64,000 nucleotides of DNA from Balanoglossus misakiensis (Eukaryota; Hemichordata): positions 13,516,001-13,580,000 of the forward strand of contig CM082582.2 in assembly GCA_040954595.2 (NCBI GenBank), read 5' to 3'. Shown here one piece after another: positions 10,467-46,341 of the stretch (position 1 is its first letter; each line of letters begins with the position of its first letter). The translations under genes were made by a program, and so were the position numbers. Under the pieces are notes generated by a model. The model was not told the DNA's origin and searched no databases. It saw nothing but the letters and a program-made list of their open reading frames with translations.

Positions 10467-12319
10467 TCACGTAAAGCTACCATTGCCGGTAACCATGTAG
10501 AGCCGAACATCGTGAGTCAGATAGTCTAAGACTTGCATGAACTCTGGTTTGACGTAGTGAAAACTAATCGGGTACTTCGAACAGCATTCTTTGCCCTGAA
10601 ATGAAGCAAGGAACGGAAGCTCATTAGAAGTTGCCGTATTTTCCGTTAATGCACCTTGGTGAGGAAAATTCGATTTTCGCAAGGCCATCAATTTCTCTGC
10701 AGGCTGTAGATTTATTTGCCATGCCCCTTGTAAAACTATTTCCATATATTGCAGATATTAAACGCTAACCGTTTTATATGGGTAAAATGTCGCTCCATGG
10801 TACCATGCATCCACCTCTCCATTCATATAACTCGCCGGGTCAAAGGGTATGAAACGCTGTTTTCCTTGCGGGTCTCGAGAATCTACCTGGACCACTCCCA
10901 GTTTCTTGACACAGCGCGCCAATTCCAGGTCTTCGCGGCCGACGTTTGATGGATAGCAAACGCCGGAACCGAAAATACCGCATTCAACAAATCTCCGTAA
11001 GGCTGTTCGACTGAGAACATAGCCCGCACCACCGCTGGCGAAGGTCAAGTTCTCCACTCTGTTGTACAAAGTATGTCCGACAAACATAGGTGTGTTCGGG
11101 TCATACTGAGAAAGTAAGTAACGAAGGTTTTCCACGATGAGGTAGGTATCATCATCTGCCTTCACAAACCAATCGAAGTCGTCGAAATGATTTTCGTAAA
11201 CATATTGGAAGGCCGCCTTAGTTTTTCCCCAAAGGAAAGATTTCCCTTCGTGTGCATCCAATCGGATTATCGGAAAATCTTCATCTTCAAAAGAGCTGAA
11301 ATACAGGGTTTTGTCACATCTTGGGCCCCAAGTGTCTCTCACGAATCGCAGTCTCTTCCACGCATATTCTGGACTTGTAGCTATCCAACACAATATTCTT
11401 ACTCTTTTGGCAAGTTCTTGCGGTGTTACTTTCTCTGACGACGTGTTTCGCGAGTTGGAAGATAATTCTTCGTTGTTCGGCAGCATGCTTTGGTTGTTGG
11501 CAAGGAGGGCTTGGCAGTAGGGTGAAATGGTTACCATAGGAACCGTGGTTGTGTCCATTTTTGTCGCGTTGACTTGGTTACGCGTTTCATTGTTTCCTTG
11601 AGAGTGACGAGAGAGACAGAGAGAGAGAGAGAGAGAGACAGAAAGAGTGGTGTGTGTGTCTATAAAGCATTTCAAAATCTAACTTGAAGCTTCGCGGGCA
11701 ATACAGTTACGGACTTTGATCTCAAACACCTCCTCAAAACAGGCTAGGCCTTAGCAGTGTTAATCATCAACTAATGTTGGCATTGCAAATTTGAATAGTT
11801 GGGGTCTCTTGACGGTATTTTTGTACGAAACGGCTCTGCTAGAAATGAATTACATTGTTTTTTGATAAACTAAATAAATTGACATTTCACATTTTTATCC
11901 ATCTGCGGACGAGAACCCGGGTGGACAGCCTCAGATAAAGTTGTCCAGGTGCATGCACGTGAGGTGGTAACCTGAAGGCTACAAGGCCAGGTGTACGCGA
12001 AGGTGAAGGATCGAACTTTACATCCACAACACGCCGCCGGATTGTACTTACCAACGGGTAAAGAATATACTTTCTGGTCTAACGTTGCCTTTTTGTAAGG
12101 CGGCATATCCTTCTTCTTTGCTGGCGACAGCGCTGTGTCATTCTCCTGGAACGAATTACCATCACCACTAGCAACGGTCACAATCCCAACCAGCAAGTTC
12201 GCTGTGTTGCGGTGTCCGCCATATGCGAACAGAATAAACACAAACGCACCCACCCCCAGACAAACGCCAGCAAGAAGTTTTGTCCATACTTTCGAGTTGT
12301 CCGCACTCGACGACGTCAT
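10467..12319 (-). CDS. C1GALT1: Core 1 beta-1,3-galactosyltransferase (T-synthase)-like, copy B
   Basis: Three exons (12052-12319, 10770-11596, 10467-10595) give 407 residues with intron phases identical to copy A. The N-terminus has a membrane anchor (about residues 14-33, LLAGVCLGVGAFVFILFAYG). The catalytic region keeps ILCWIATSPEYAWKR, DTWGPRCD, WGKTKAAFQYVYE, FVKADDDTYLIVENL, FASGGAGYVLS, GREDLELARC and GKECCSKYPISFHYVKPEF. The anchor and stem hardly resemble copy A, while the catalytic domain is very similar. This fits a tandem duplication followed by stem divergence. The predicted donor of exon 2 is GTTAGC, a weak site, placed by alignment to the matching GTGAGT of copy A. The acceptor before exon 2 is preceded by a pure CT microsatellite. 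Both copies look functional. Confidence 0.92.
11603..11660. repeat. GA/CT microsatellite next to a splice acceptor, with a short GT run
   Basis: The plus strand shows GAGAGAGAGAGAGAGAGAGA-type sequence followed by GTGTGTGT. On the coding (minus) strand this is a CT repeat immediately upstream of the exon 2 acceptor at 11597-11598. It therefore serves as the polypyrimidine tract of copy B. Confidence 0.85.
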
Positions 12320-12790
12320 GTTTGGCGACTGTGGACGGAGATGAGGGAAAGAAAGCGCATATATCCATCGAAAATCCGACCTTGTCTATATACCACAGCA
12401 TCGACACCAACAGCACGTACAGGGGCCAGCCATGTTCATTTGTTGGCCTTCTTGTTTATTCTCGCCTCACCTAAATCAATGCGCGGCCCAATGATCATAA
12501 ATCATGTCTTTATCAGACACATGTATCAGCGTTCAAGACCAGTCTGTTAAGAACAATCTGTTTGTTTCTGAGGGGAGAAACAGTTTCACTGTGTACTCTA
12601 ATCACCTCAGGATATCATTGACATGAAACAATAACCAGGTGACAGATAGTGGCCCTGTAACAAAATCATGAGCATCATCTCTATGGCTACCTGTGGTTTT
12701 GTTTCATCTTCAGGCAATTGCTGAATTGTCTCAACACTTTGCTAACCAGTGCTGTACAATGCAAAAAGGCACAATGAGAAGTCCAAGTAT
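12320..12790. other. Gap between C1GALT1-like B and the ANKRD11/12 3' end
   Basis: This is the presumed promoter of copy B, CpG-rich close to 12320-12420, followed by AT-rich sequence up to the ANKRD11/12 polyadenylation region. I see no gene. Confidence 0.4.
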
Positions 12791-12805
12791 GGGTGTTTAA
12801 AGACA

Positions 12806-12811
12806 TTTATT
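12806..12811 (-). terminator. Candidate polyadenylation signal of ANKRD11/12
   Basis: TTTATT on the plus strand is AATAAA on the minus strand. It lies about 1.86 kb past the ANKRD11/12 stop at 14670, in sequence without other genes, so 12.8-14.67 kb is most likely a long 3' UTR. Other A-rich signals inside the interval could be used instead. Confidence 0.4.
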
Positions 12812-14669
12812 CTATAACACTGTTGAGGAAAACATGGAGAAAATATTGACATTAACAATGGTTTGGCAGTTGTTGCCAACTTAACACATGAAAATGACAC
12901 AAAAAAAATTATTGCCATCTAAACAGTGAACACAACTGAATCACTCTGATATCAAGAGGTCAGGTGATGACACGGTCAAGAGTAACACTGACACAATGTC
13001 AAGTTCAGGGTGACATTGACAAGGTCAGTTTGACACTGTCATAGCCAGGGTGACACACATACACAGGATCATTTTGACATTTACATCAACAGTGAAGAGA
13101 CGTTTATCTCAACAGAATAAAATCTGTGTTCACTCATTCTATCAACAAGCCAGTTTTACACACACTGCCTAAATTTTTTGTCAACATTGCTTCCTCGTTA
13201 ACAACATCCAAACATTTCACAGTATAAATTAAGGAAAACTAGAGAGGAGAGACATTTTACCTTGAGATTAATTTGATGGAAATGACTATATACACTTTAA
13301 AATACAACATTTCTCATAACAAATGTTGACAGGAACAGTATGAAGACAAGAATCGAAGCCACACTCAAAGAAAGTGATACACTGTAGCAAGCCCATTCTT
13401 CTTGAACGAAGAATTCACAAGATATCCACCATGCAGTTTAACATTTCTTTGGCATTGTCTGAATTTTTTCCAACAATGATAACTGTTTGAGCATTGTTTT
13501 CTCTCGTCTTCTCAGAGACCCTCAAAGAATTGTTCTCACAGTTTTGCTACAAAAAAGGGCCAGACATTTTGGAGACAAACTTGCTGTAAACTACCCCTAC
13601 ATGAAGAGAAAAAAATAATCTTTATTAAAAACCACCAACGATGTACTCTATTGAATGGTTTCCTACGATAATGAGATTACCCTGGATAAAAAAAAAGTGA
13701 TTTTATCCGGATAAATATTTTCAGAACAACTATTTACAAGTATCAAGGTGACTCAAGTAGTATTTGATGTTAAAATCCTAGAGAGGGTGAATATTGTACC
13801 CATGTTTTGAGGAAAACGTCTTCTCACTTACAGGAAGCTACATTCAAATTGCAACATCAGCACGCAGGAATACGTACTAAAAACATTAAAAGGAGAAAAA
13901 AAAACTTTGTCTGTTTAACTGGGAGCTTGCATAACAGTTCTCAGCATGTCTGCAGCCAGTTGCTTCACTTGACCTATAAACTCATATCATTCACAACATC
14001 GAAGCTTAAAAAGGTCTGACATTCTGAAATGGCTTACACTGACAAAGATCATATGATCACTTTTTGTACATGTACAGCGACTCCCCGAGAACATTTCCCC
14101 CATTCCTGTGACGAGGGCCATGATCTTTTATTGACGGTTCAGAGTTCACACATTTAAAGTCAATCCGGTGCCTTTTCTGCGCCTTTTTCAAGGACTATGT
14201 GAAGTCAAACCGCATCATTTCCAGGAGTGACTGATTTACATCAGATTGTATTCAGACCCTTATTACAGTTGTGACAATAACCGGCATTTCGTGATAGCAC
14301 ACATACCTCCATGTTCTACACATGTGTTTCTGTACTGTGGTTTATTTGAATTATGGGTTTCACCTATTGGTCGACAATATCATGTGACTAGCTAGCCCAA
14401 CAGTCCAGTTTCATCCATACACAGCAAATAGCCACCAATCACAATGAAGGCTTAAATCCTCTTTCCAAAATGAAACTGTAACCTTTCAGTTTATATGCAA
14501 CATTGATTTTACTTCACAAACATGGCTCCCCTCTAGTCAAGTAACCATGGCCCTTTCCTCTGATTGGTGGCCATATTATGGTACTGCACTCCCTAGGTTC
14601 ACTTGTTTTCAACCACATCCCCCCTAAGTTGGCTGACTTTCACATAGTTCTTGAAATTGACACAAATTG

Positions 14670-31665
<16,996 letters not shown>

Positions 31666-34565
31666 GTTTGTAGATTTTTCCTGCCATTAGATTTAAGAAA
31701 GAGAGAAAGACATTCTGAATATACCATCATTTCTGCTATCAGAGTACTAATCTAGAGTTGATCATCCCATGACCTCTTCTATGACAGACTATGAACTTTG
31801 ACCTTCCCCATCTCTTCCCATATCACCACAGTAGTGCCTTAAAAATACGAGGAGACCTGCATACATAATAACACATGGTCTCCTTGGCCCCATAGTGCAA
31901 ATATTCATATTATACTGCTACCTGGCTGTATTATTGAGTCTATTCTCTACATGCTGAATGCCACATAACACACAGAATGTGTGTGTGTTTTTACTGCCTT
32001 GAAACACTAGTTATCCAATCAAACTATTAAAATTGGCAACCTAATTTTCTGTACAACAATATTTACATTGGAGAAATAATCATATCCATGAAAACCATCT
32101 CATATCGTTCAAAATAATCAATGCTAAATTGTATATAAAAAGTACTTCAGCAGATCTGTTTTAAATGCTTGATTTAATTTTTCCATGATCTGGAAACATG
32201 TTTATTTGTGTTATTTGCAGAATACAAAAAAGCTTTGAATATTTAATCACACTGGTTACAAAATACCTATTTTTATGACTAACCATTCATAGAGTAAACT
32301 AAATTTATCCATTAATGAATTCAATCCAGATTAAACACCATGATCAAAACAATTTTCAATTATGTAAAATGGACTGGAATAACACTGATTTATCACAAAG
32401 TAAAAAATATTAAATAACATATAAGATAAAATGTTAGTTCTGTCAACTTTAATCTTGAATCGTTGATAACATCTCAGCACTGGTTAGTGAAATATGACGT
32501 GAGAAAACCTTCCTTTGATTTTCTGTGTGTGCATATTGAAGTTCAATTACTCAAGCAGGAAGTATTGGTCCAGTTTCATTTCTGCTACTCTAATTAGAAG
32601 CACTTTGACAGAAATCAAAGCATATTCCAGTAATCTCTCCTTGAAAAAATAAGACTGTTGAACTTTGACCTTACAGCTCCTTAATCTTATGACGTGCAAA
32701 TTATTAAGTTGTGTTTAGACGACAATATGTGAATTTCTGTTGGTTGAATATTATTAAATTTCATTACTATATTTCACAATGTAAGAATTATTCCATGGAA
32801 ATGAATTTTCCATCTTTTATGTCGTATGAATATAACCGTTTGAAACAGCTGATTCATCAATACCAAGAATTCAGGCAGCGGAGCACAAGATGAAAGTAGT
32901 TTATAAATCATGCAAGGTAAAACATCTCCATACTGTGACATTATGCCCGATGATCACAAAGCTGTTGTTTTTGACATCTTGTATCTGACAACACCATAAC
33001 ATTTGGTATTCATTCTCTGATAAATGTGCACTTTCAGGGGCCACTAACAGTAACAAGATAAGCACTTTTTAGCAACTGATTCAATTCACAATTCAAGATT
33101 GCTTACGGCAAAATTTTATCTACCATTTGACGATGAGATGGAGATATTTCTGTAGCATCTCACCTTTTTTTGCAGGGGATGTCTATCTGCCATATCTTGG
33201 AAAAGTGCATGTAGTTGGTATGGGGACAGAAGCCCTCAGCTGACCCTATATAATATGGCAACTAAAATCCAGGAAAAGTTGGCAGTGGTATTTATGTTAT
33301 CCTTACACAATACATTTTTCATATTTGTAAACCTATAACAGGAAAAAAATCACAATGTTAACACAGTACAAGATGGAGTTACATAAATACATACGGTTAC
33401 TTCCTGTTTCTACCCAGACAATAATTATATTAGCTTTATTTCCTTTCTTTCCCTTCTATAACCTACAGCAATGTATTTACTTTAAAATACACAACAGAGA
33501 TGCATTTTAATATATTTCCTGTTCAATGTTTTCTTGACATGTGTTCAGAAAGTGAAAAAAAAAAGACAGACCATAAGAGAAATTATAACAGAAGCTTCTA
33601 ATGCAACTGTTTAACACTCAACTCATTATGTTGTTTGATAGGTGGAAATTCGAATCCATTTCCACATCAAATGGTGTGCTCATTTTAGCATGATAATGCA
33701 TGCTGCACAAGCTTTCAAGGTTTGCAGTTATTTCGTTTTGTATACCACTAGCCTCTTCTTTTGTTCCCAAGTAAAAATGGACGATTATTGTTCCACAGAA
33801 ATTATATAACCATGTGTTTCTATGAACTATATAATCATAGTGAATGTACCATCACAATTTTATAAACGATATTACACACTAGATTCATGAGTTTATGTAT
33901 TCTATACGTTGAAGTACTACCTTGGATTAGATTAAATTTAAGAACAGTTATTGTTGCATTTGCAATAGACATGAGCGTCCAACTTAACTGAATACATAAC
34001 CTGTTGCTGCGCCAACTTCGTCAATCATTTTTGTTTTGGAGTCGACAAAGCGATAACTGTTTACAATATTGCTTAAAGCCTACAGTTAATTAATGATATC
34101 TTTGTTGATTCAAAGAGTTTACAAACGCCGGAGTAAATAATAACTAACAACCCACAGGGGTAAATAAACTTGGTCGACATGTTCAGACGCCGGTAGACAA
34201 CTAGATCCCATCTACAGGACATATATTTTCGTTTGTTGTAATTACGGAAATATATGCAGAGAGATGTCTTATGTCTACTATGTATGTGTCATGGTAAGTC
34301 CCGTAATGAAACAAAGAATAGTTTTTTGGATCAAAATGTACCATCTCCGGGGAACGTTAATTTCCCCTTCACTTTCATTCGTGGACTCCTCTATTTTCAC
34401 AATTAACATTGACGTAATTCAGAGAGTCCCGTCACGTTATAGGGGTAGTTGGTTGAGATCGCGAGCGATCGCGGTCTTGAAATTTGGTAAGCAGTTAATG
34501 CATTTGATGATCTTTCAATGCGTACAACAGAATATGTTCTACTTTGCTCCGAATTATCAAAATCT

Positions 34566-34977
34566 TTAGAAAAACTATAAGGTACCCACCGTAATCAGAC
34601 ATGGCGCCTTTGACTTTACGCGGTAAAAAGCCTATGTACTATTGGCTTCTGATCATCATATGACCTCTTAAACGAAATAATTTGTAACACCACCTATCAT
34701 TGGCTAAAACGTTTTCATCCCACTTTCAGTAATATTGCCGCACACACGAGTCTTTTCTTGATTGATGGTTAATTCTAAGAACTTTTTCAGCTCAAAATCC
34801 GGAACGTTTGCTGACAAACTTGCTCGTGAACAGCATTTCTTTCGAGCTAGTTTTACCCACAATTCCACATCCATCATGGCGGCCTCCGAAGTTTCCAAGT
34901 GATGTCTCTTTACTTCAGTGAAGTAATTTTTTGTCCACTGTCCACGACATAAAAAGAATTTGGTGAAGCGATCAGCT
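34566..34977. promoter_or_regulatory. Probable bidirectional promoter shared by ANKRD11/12 and SPG7
   Basis: This is a CpG-richer stretch inside AT-rich flanks, between the minus-strand ANKRD gene and the plus-strand SPG7 start at 34978. It includes a CATCATGGCGGCC block at 34872-34884, resembling the YY1 site (ATGGCGGC core) common at animal start sites. It also includes ACATGGCGCC near 34599, with a potential donor (GGTGGGTA) read on the minus strand. That minus-strand segment could be the untranslated first exon of ANKRD11/12, 2.9 kb from its first coding exon. A short plus-strand upstream frame (34876-34902, nine codons with stop) would precede the SPG7 start if transcription begins upstream of it. 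Confidence 0.55.
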
Positions 34978-41041
<6,064 letters not shown>

Positions 41042-41114
41042 ATTTTTCTCGGTTTTGATGTAAATATTTTGTAAGTTTTGTGGCGATGGGGACACAAGTG
41101 TGGGTGCTAAGTTG

Positions 41115-41120
41115 AATAAA
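41115..41120 (+). terminator. SPG7 polyadenylation signal
   Basis: AATAAA lies 74 bases past the SPG7 stop codon, giving a very short 3' UTR. No better signal lies closer. Confidence 0.75.
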
Positions 41121-41139
41121 GATTTGCATCACAAATGAC

Positions 41140-44100
41140 TGCAATATTGAAACCTTGAGTTGTACTTCCTTATTTGATGAACTCTATGAATTGGCATTTT
41201 GCAGCCTTGTGAAGTCCAAACAGCACTGGGTAAAAATACACTGCTCATCATACATGCAGGTTTCATTCACTGGTGTCCAAACTTTGAAATGAGCACATTT
41301 CCTGTGTATTCATTCATGGTCACTCCACACAATTGAGTCATTGTACTTGACAACTTCAAACTGGCCAATTGCTACCATCAGATTTATGAAAGAAAACTTC
41401 CATGGGATATGGATGTGCAAAAACAAAACTGAGTCTGTAGTTCTTGCGTCGATTCACATCGATGCGCCGGTTAGTATACTAGTAGGTTAAACCGTGTTAG
41501 CAGACTTTCAAACAAACTGTCGTGTGTGGTCGTCCCTGCCAAAGGAAATGAAAAGACCCGTAGGGAGGTTGGAGTGATTGCGAACAGAACACCAAGGGTC
41601 TGGCATTGTTTTTGAGACAGTCGGACTCCACGCTTGGTTTTCAGCGAGATTGTAAACATTTCCCGTGATTCCACCAATCAGCAATCGATGTACGGAAATC
41701 AACCACATGAATAATTTATACGGTAATTACCGTCTTCAATGCACTCTGGAAGAAAAGAATCCTGTCGACAGCTTGCTTGTACGCCAGGCTTTGACATCGG
41801 CGTGAGTTTTTGGACCACTGTAACGGTGTGATCGCCGACGAACTTTTTGCTAAGCGGTGTTGAAGTGTTCAGAGATAGGTTTGTGTCCCCAAATGTGAGC
41901 AATCTTGTTGGTGGAACTTTGGCGGAAAAAGAAAACTACCGCAAACTTTTTTGGGAATAACGAGAAGAAGGAACCCGATTGAAAGTGAGTAAAATGAATA
42001 CACGAGTATTCAATTGCCAGTCGTGTGTTTTGTCTCGTTCAAAGCGTTTTCTGGTATGCCGATAGTCTACGAAACATTTGATAATTACATTTAGATTCTT
42101 TTCTACAAACTCGAGTATTCGACGTTTGCTTTGATTGTGACAGAACACAGTGTAAAACATTGTTTGGGAGTTGCGATCGGATCTGAGTGGTTGAAATTTT
42201 TCTACCTCCGTCGACCTTGCGTCTGGCTCGGTTTGTCACAATAGAACCGAAAAGGTTTTTATTTTATTGGAGGCGAAGGTATTATAACCTTTTTGCCTAC
42301 CGTAACGAGCGTCAATTTTCGTCACCCACATTCCCTTACGGACGGCCATACCGTTTGGAATGTCAAGGGTTATTTCGCTTCTGTGAGTTTTGCAGACTGG
42401 TGCTTCCACCACGCGTGAATGAGATCACAAAACTTTGTTAATTGAAACCATACAAGTGTGGAAAGAAATGGACAAGGGGGAAACCAAAATTTCCGTTCCC
42501 ATGGAATTTGTCAGACATAAAAACGATATGCAAAACCGCACAATATCGATGACATCCTGACTATCTTAATCAGGGGGAAAGTCGAGAAAGTACACTTGCA
42601 GACGGATTTGCTAAATGTTGTGCATGTATATGTACTCTGAAGCGAAATGGACGACAAGCAGGAACTGAGGTCAGCTTTATCAGAGCATCATCAACATGAA
42701 CACCCACTGGCTATGGTTAAGTCTATCTATGTTCATGATTCTCAAAAGTCCCAATTGGAACAAACAACAACAGTGCTAATTCACCAATTAGCCCATCTAT
42801 TACAGTAACCTTAATTGAGAAAACGTAGTAACATTGTTTATATTTTGTAACTTTATGGGCAATTATGCAAAACAGTATAGGGACCAGAGATGATATCTAT
42901 TTAGCCAATTTGTCCATAAGCAACAACATTCAGCCTATGAAAGCACATCTCACATTCTCAGACTACAAGGCACACATAAATGGTCTCCAGCATAGTTTTC
43001 CAAACAATTTTGCACCATGTTCAAATTGCGTAAAAGTGGTTGTCATGACAACATGGATTCCATGCTGTGTGGAGTGGGTGTCTTGTTTCCAGTTCTTGCA
43101 AAGTCCATCGCTGCCACTATTTCCTCCCCACTCTCAAGAAAACAGACTGAAGCCACTGAGTTGGCCATTAGGTTTTGATAAACATGGCCATAGTTGAAAT
43201 AGTTGTGTCCTTGTCAATTTTGTTACTGTTTTACCTAATTGTTTGTGACACAAGACTAACCTGGAGGCCTTCAGAACTGAACATGTGAACACTTCTTGGG
43301 TGATTTTTGTTTACAAGTAAAACCATTGCTCAGTATATTATCTGTATTTTCCTTGAATAAAAAAGGTGGGAAAAAACATCCAAAAGGGATCTCTATATTC
43401 AATTATACATTAAACTGTCAGGGTTTCAAACATTTCCTGATTGCCAAGTAACATGTTTGTCTAGAGATGGTCTATTCAGCATATTTTGATAAGCAGAATA
43501 ATTAGCATGAACAAATATTCCCATGAAACAAACGTAAACAGAAAATAACAACATTAACCCTTTAATCTTCCCGCTTAGGGTTTAATGTTTTTGCATTACA
43601 TATGTTTGATGTTACCCAGGCCCTGTCAGATGTAAACAAATGAATCAGACACATGGCGCACACATCACTAGTTGGGAAAACATTTGAGTTTTCAGTTCAA
43701 GAAGACAGGTCTGGCTGAAAATTTTGCTTTGCCAATATTATATTATTGTCACACAGTGATGTATAACTCATAGGTTGACACAAAGAAGGTTTTGTCCAGT
43801 TAGGGCCTTCCAAGTGAAAAACTTCAGCGTAAAAGACAACCTTCAGAAAGTAAAGAATTTTTATACGACCTGCTGCTTGTGATTTAGGAAGAACTTGTAA
43901 CCTGCAGATTGCAAATCTTCTCGAGTAGGTTGGCTTGTCAAAGCTTCCTCAAGACAGATTGCCGATGGAGACACTGGAAAGGGGAACCCGTTGGGAAACA
44001 CATTTTACTGGGAATTAGATTTGTGGAATGTAGTGCCAAGTTGGCAGAATGGAACATATGTAGAATGCTTGTCAGGTTCCTCTTATTATAAAGTTTTCTC

Positions 44101-45404
44101 AGAAAATGATTTATCTCAAATATTTTATGAAATATTCTCATACTTTGTGTCCAAATCTCTTTCATTTGAATGTTGGCCGACAGTACTTCTAGAAATGACT
44201 TTTGTGAGAAACCTGTGCTTCCTGCCCAATGCCTGCTGGCGGCCATTTATGACAGATCATTGATAGTTTGCAGACACAGCTGTTGAGAAAGAAATGGGAG
44301 ATATAACACCAAGGAATGACCTTTCAGACTTCCCACAAACATAAACTTCACATTGATGTATACTAACTACTTTACACAGTACCGGTAATATCATTTTACA
44401 GTGTCTGTAAGAGCTTTCCAAATCCTGCGTCAGGCACACAGACTCCTCATACCAGGAGTACAAATTGTATCATTGAAATAGAAAGCTTATTTTATAAGAA
44501 AAGTTCTTAATTGTGTTTTGTCCAATCATGGTATTTGTGGACAGGTTATGTGAGTGGTTCATTTACTGCATGGCGACTCCTCATGCATGACTGAAATCCC
44601 CCCCCCCCCTTCCACTCCCACTGCAGGACTTTGACTCCACAATTGTCAGATTCCATTTATTTGTTCGGCTTGAGAAAGCTCCCCTGTAAATAGGCCCTTA
44701 GGCTTCCGAGTCTGAAAGGACAACAACAAAGAGAGTAGCAGGCCTGTAATTGCAACGGATAAACCTCTACATTCACTGAATACTCTGCTCCACTTCAATA
44801 GAGTTCAATAGCACAGAATGCTGAAGGAAACATCAAATTGGTCGGAGAGCAATGCCAGCTGACTGACTGACGCCAGCCACCATCATTTGTGGTTGACAGA
44901 TTACCTACTTATTAATAGCCAAATTCTGCCAAGTGGATTTTCAAAACAAATCAGGCACAAGTTGTGTCCAGAGTGGAATGTGACAAAATACAACATGGCA
45001 CTTTCATCAAATGACACAAGAGGAAAGAAAACTCTAATTGTTTAATAGTTTTCAGCAAATTTGAAAACAATTTACGGGTGACTCACAATTACAGACTCAC
45101 TTAAAGAAGGACATTGAATAGTTCCTCTCCAATCATTGTAACATTTGGGAGTTGAAAGATTCAACATTGGCCTGATTAGTTGAGATTGCTCAATTCAGTC
45201 TTTTGCTTGGTTGGGACATGTGATAGTCACACCAGATCATTTTGTCATGAATGATTGCATGGATGAATCAATCACCAATCAAGTCATAATATATTGCTGA
45301 TCAAATTACTAGTTACTTTTTCTACCATGTGTGAAACTAAATTGTACTTTTAGTGATAAAGAATAACTGCATGAATTTTGTTTGTGTTTTTACCCCCAAC
45401 CCAG
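41140..45404. other. SPG7-TWSG1 gap: TWSG1 promoter, leader and first intron
   Basis: No coding exon is recognised. A CpG-rich stretch at about 41450-42430 stands out from its AT-rich surroundings and is the best candidate for the TWSG1 promoter and untranslated first exon. A good donor (GAAA|GTGAGT) at 41984/41985 could end that exon and splice to the acceptor at 45404. The interval 42.5-45.4 kb would then be intron. Confidence 0.45.
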
Positions 45405-45405
45405 A

Positions 45406-46341
45406 ATGAAGAATTGCCTGTACCCGTTGCTGATCACAGCCGTAGCAGTGTGTTATACCATTTATCTCGTACATGCATGTAACGAAGCGCTGTGTGCCAG
45501 CGATGTGTCTCGCTGCCAACTCATGGAATCATGCAACTGCAAAATTAACAACTATACGTGTAGTGCCAACTGTTCACGATGTCTTTCTTCACTCTGGTCA
45601 GAATGCTGTGATTGTGTTGGTAAGTTCTACGATTTACATTTGCATTTTTATCTATCAAAATCCATTCTCAGACATAATAAGAAGGGGGTTTCAATCCTGA
45701 TCGTTAAATTCAGTCTCTCGGGGTTATTTTTCACTGCAGGATTATGCAAACCAAAGAACAACTCACACAAGTCCTACGCCTCTAAAAGTTCAGTTGAGGA
45801 TCTGAGGGAGCTCTCGATTCCATCGTTATTTGACGCTCTGACAGAAGATGGATATGATGATTATGCCGACAGATGGAAGGTTGTGAGGATCCCACATATC
45901 TATGAAACCATTCATGCCTACAAACCGTACAATAAAGGTAAAAATACTCAAAATAGCCGTATAAACTGGTCTTACATTTATGTCGTCAGTTTTGTGGGCA
46001 GTGACAAGAATTATCTCACTGTAATCCCGACAGATGTAAAGTACAAAATACTCATTCAGAATAACATTTAAGAAAATCAATAGGCCATACTAACATAATA
46101 AAAATGATGTATGTATTTTTAATTTTTTACAGATGAAGAACTTTTGATGAATTCCACACTCAGTGGTACCTGCACCGTGGCATACCTTCATCAGTGTCTC
46201 TCCATCGATAAGTGTGAACTGTCCTGCATATCTATGGGCGCATCAGCGTATCGCTGGTTTCATACAAACTGTTGTGAATGTGTCGGTCATACCTGCCTTA
46301 GTTATGGACTAAATGAACCAATGTGTGTCAAGTGTCAATGA
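45406..46341 (+). CDS. TWSG1: Twisted gastrulation BMP-binding protein
   Basis: Three coding exons (45406-45619, 45740-45937, 46133-46341) give 206 residues; human TWSG1 is 223. A signal peptide at about 1-24 precedes the N-terminal cysteine-rich BMP-binding domain (CNEALCASDVSRCQL, LWSECCDCVG). A linker follows with VEDLRELSIPSLFDALTE. The C-terminal cysteine-rich domain begins GTCTVAYLHQC and includes SCISMGASAYRWFHTNCCEC, close to the vertebrate sequence. The protein is secreted, binds BMPs and chordin, and can either promote or inhibit BMP signalling in dorsoventral patterning. The ATG lies two bases past an acceptor, so a noncoding leader exon is expected upstream. An in-frame upstream Met (45382) lies in the intron and is rejected. 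All cysteines in the conserved blocks look present. Confidence 0.96.

Noticed and set aside
10596-10745. Upstream extension of the C1GALT1-like B last exon
   Set aside because: It is intron read-through: alignment with copy A puts the acceptor at 10596-10597, and the extra residues do not match the family.
45382-45405. An upstream in-frame start for TWSG1 (eight extra residues)
   Set aside because: It includes a pyrimidine-rich splice acceptor ending at 45404. The signal peptide begins properly at the ATG at 45406.
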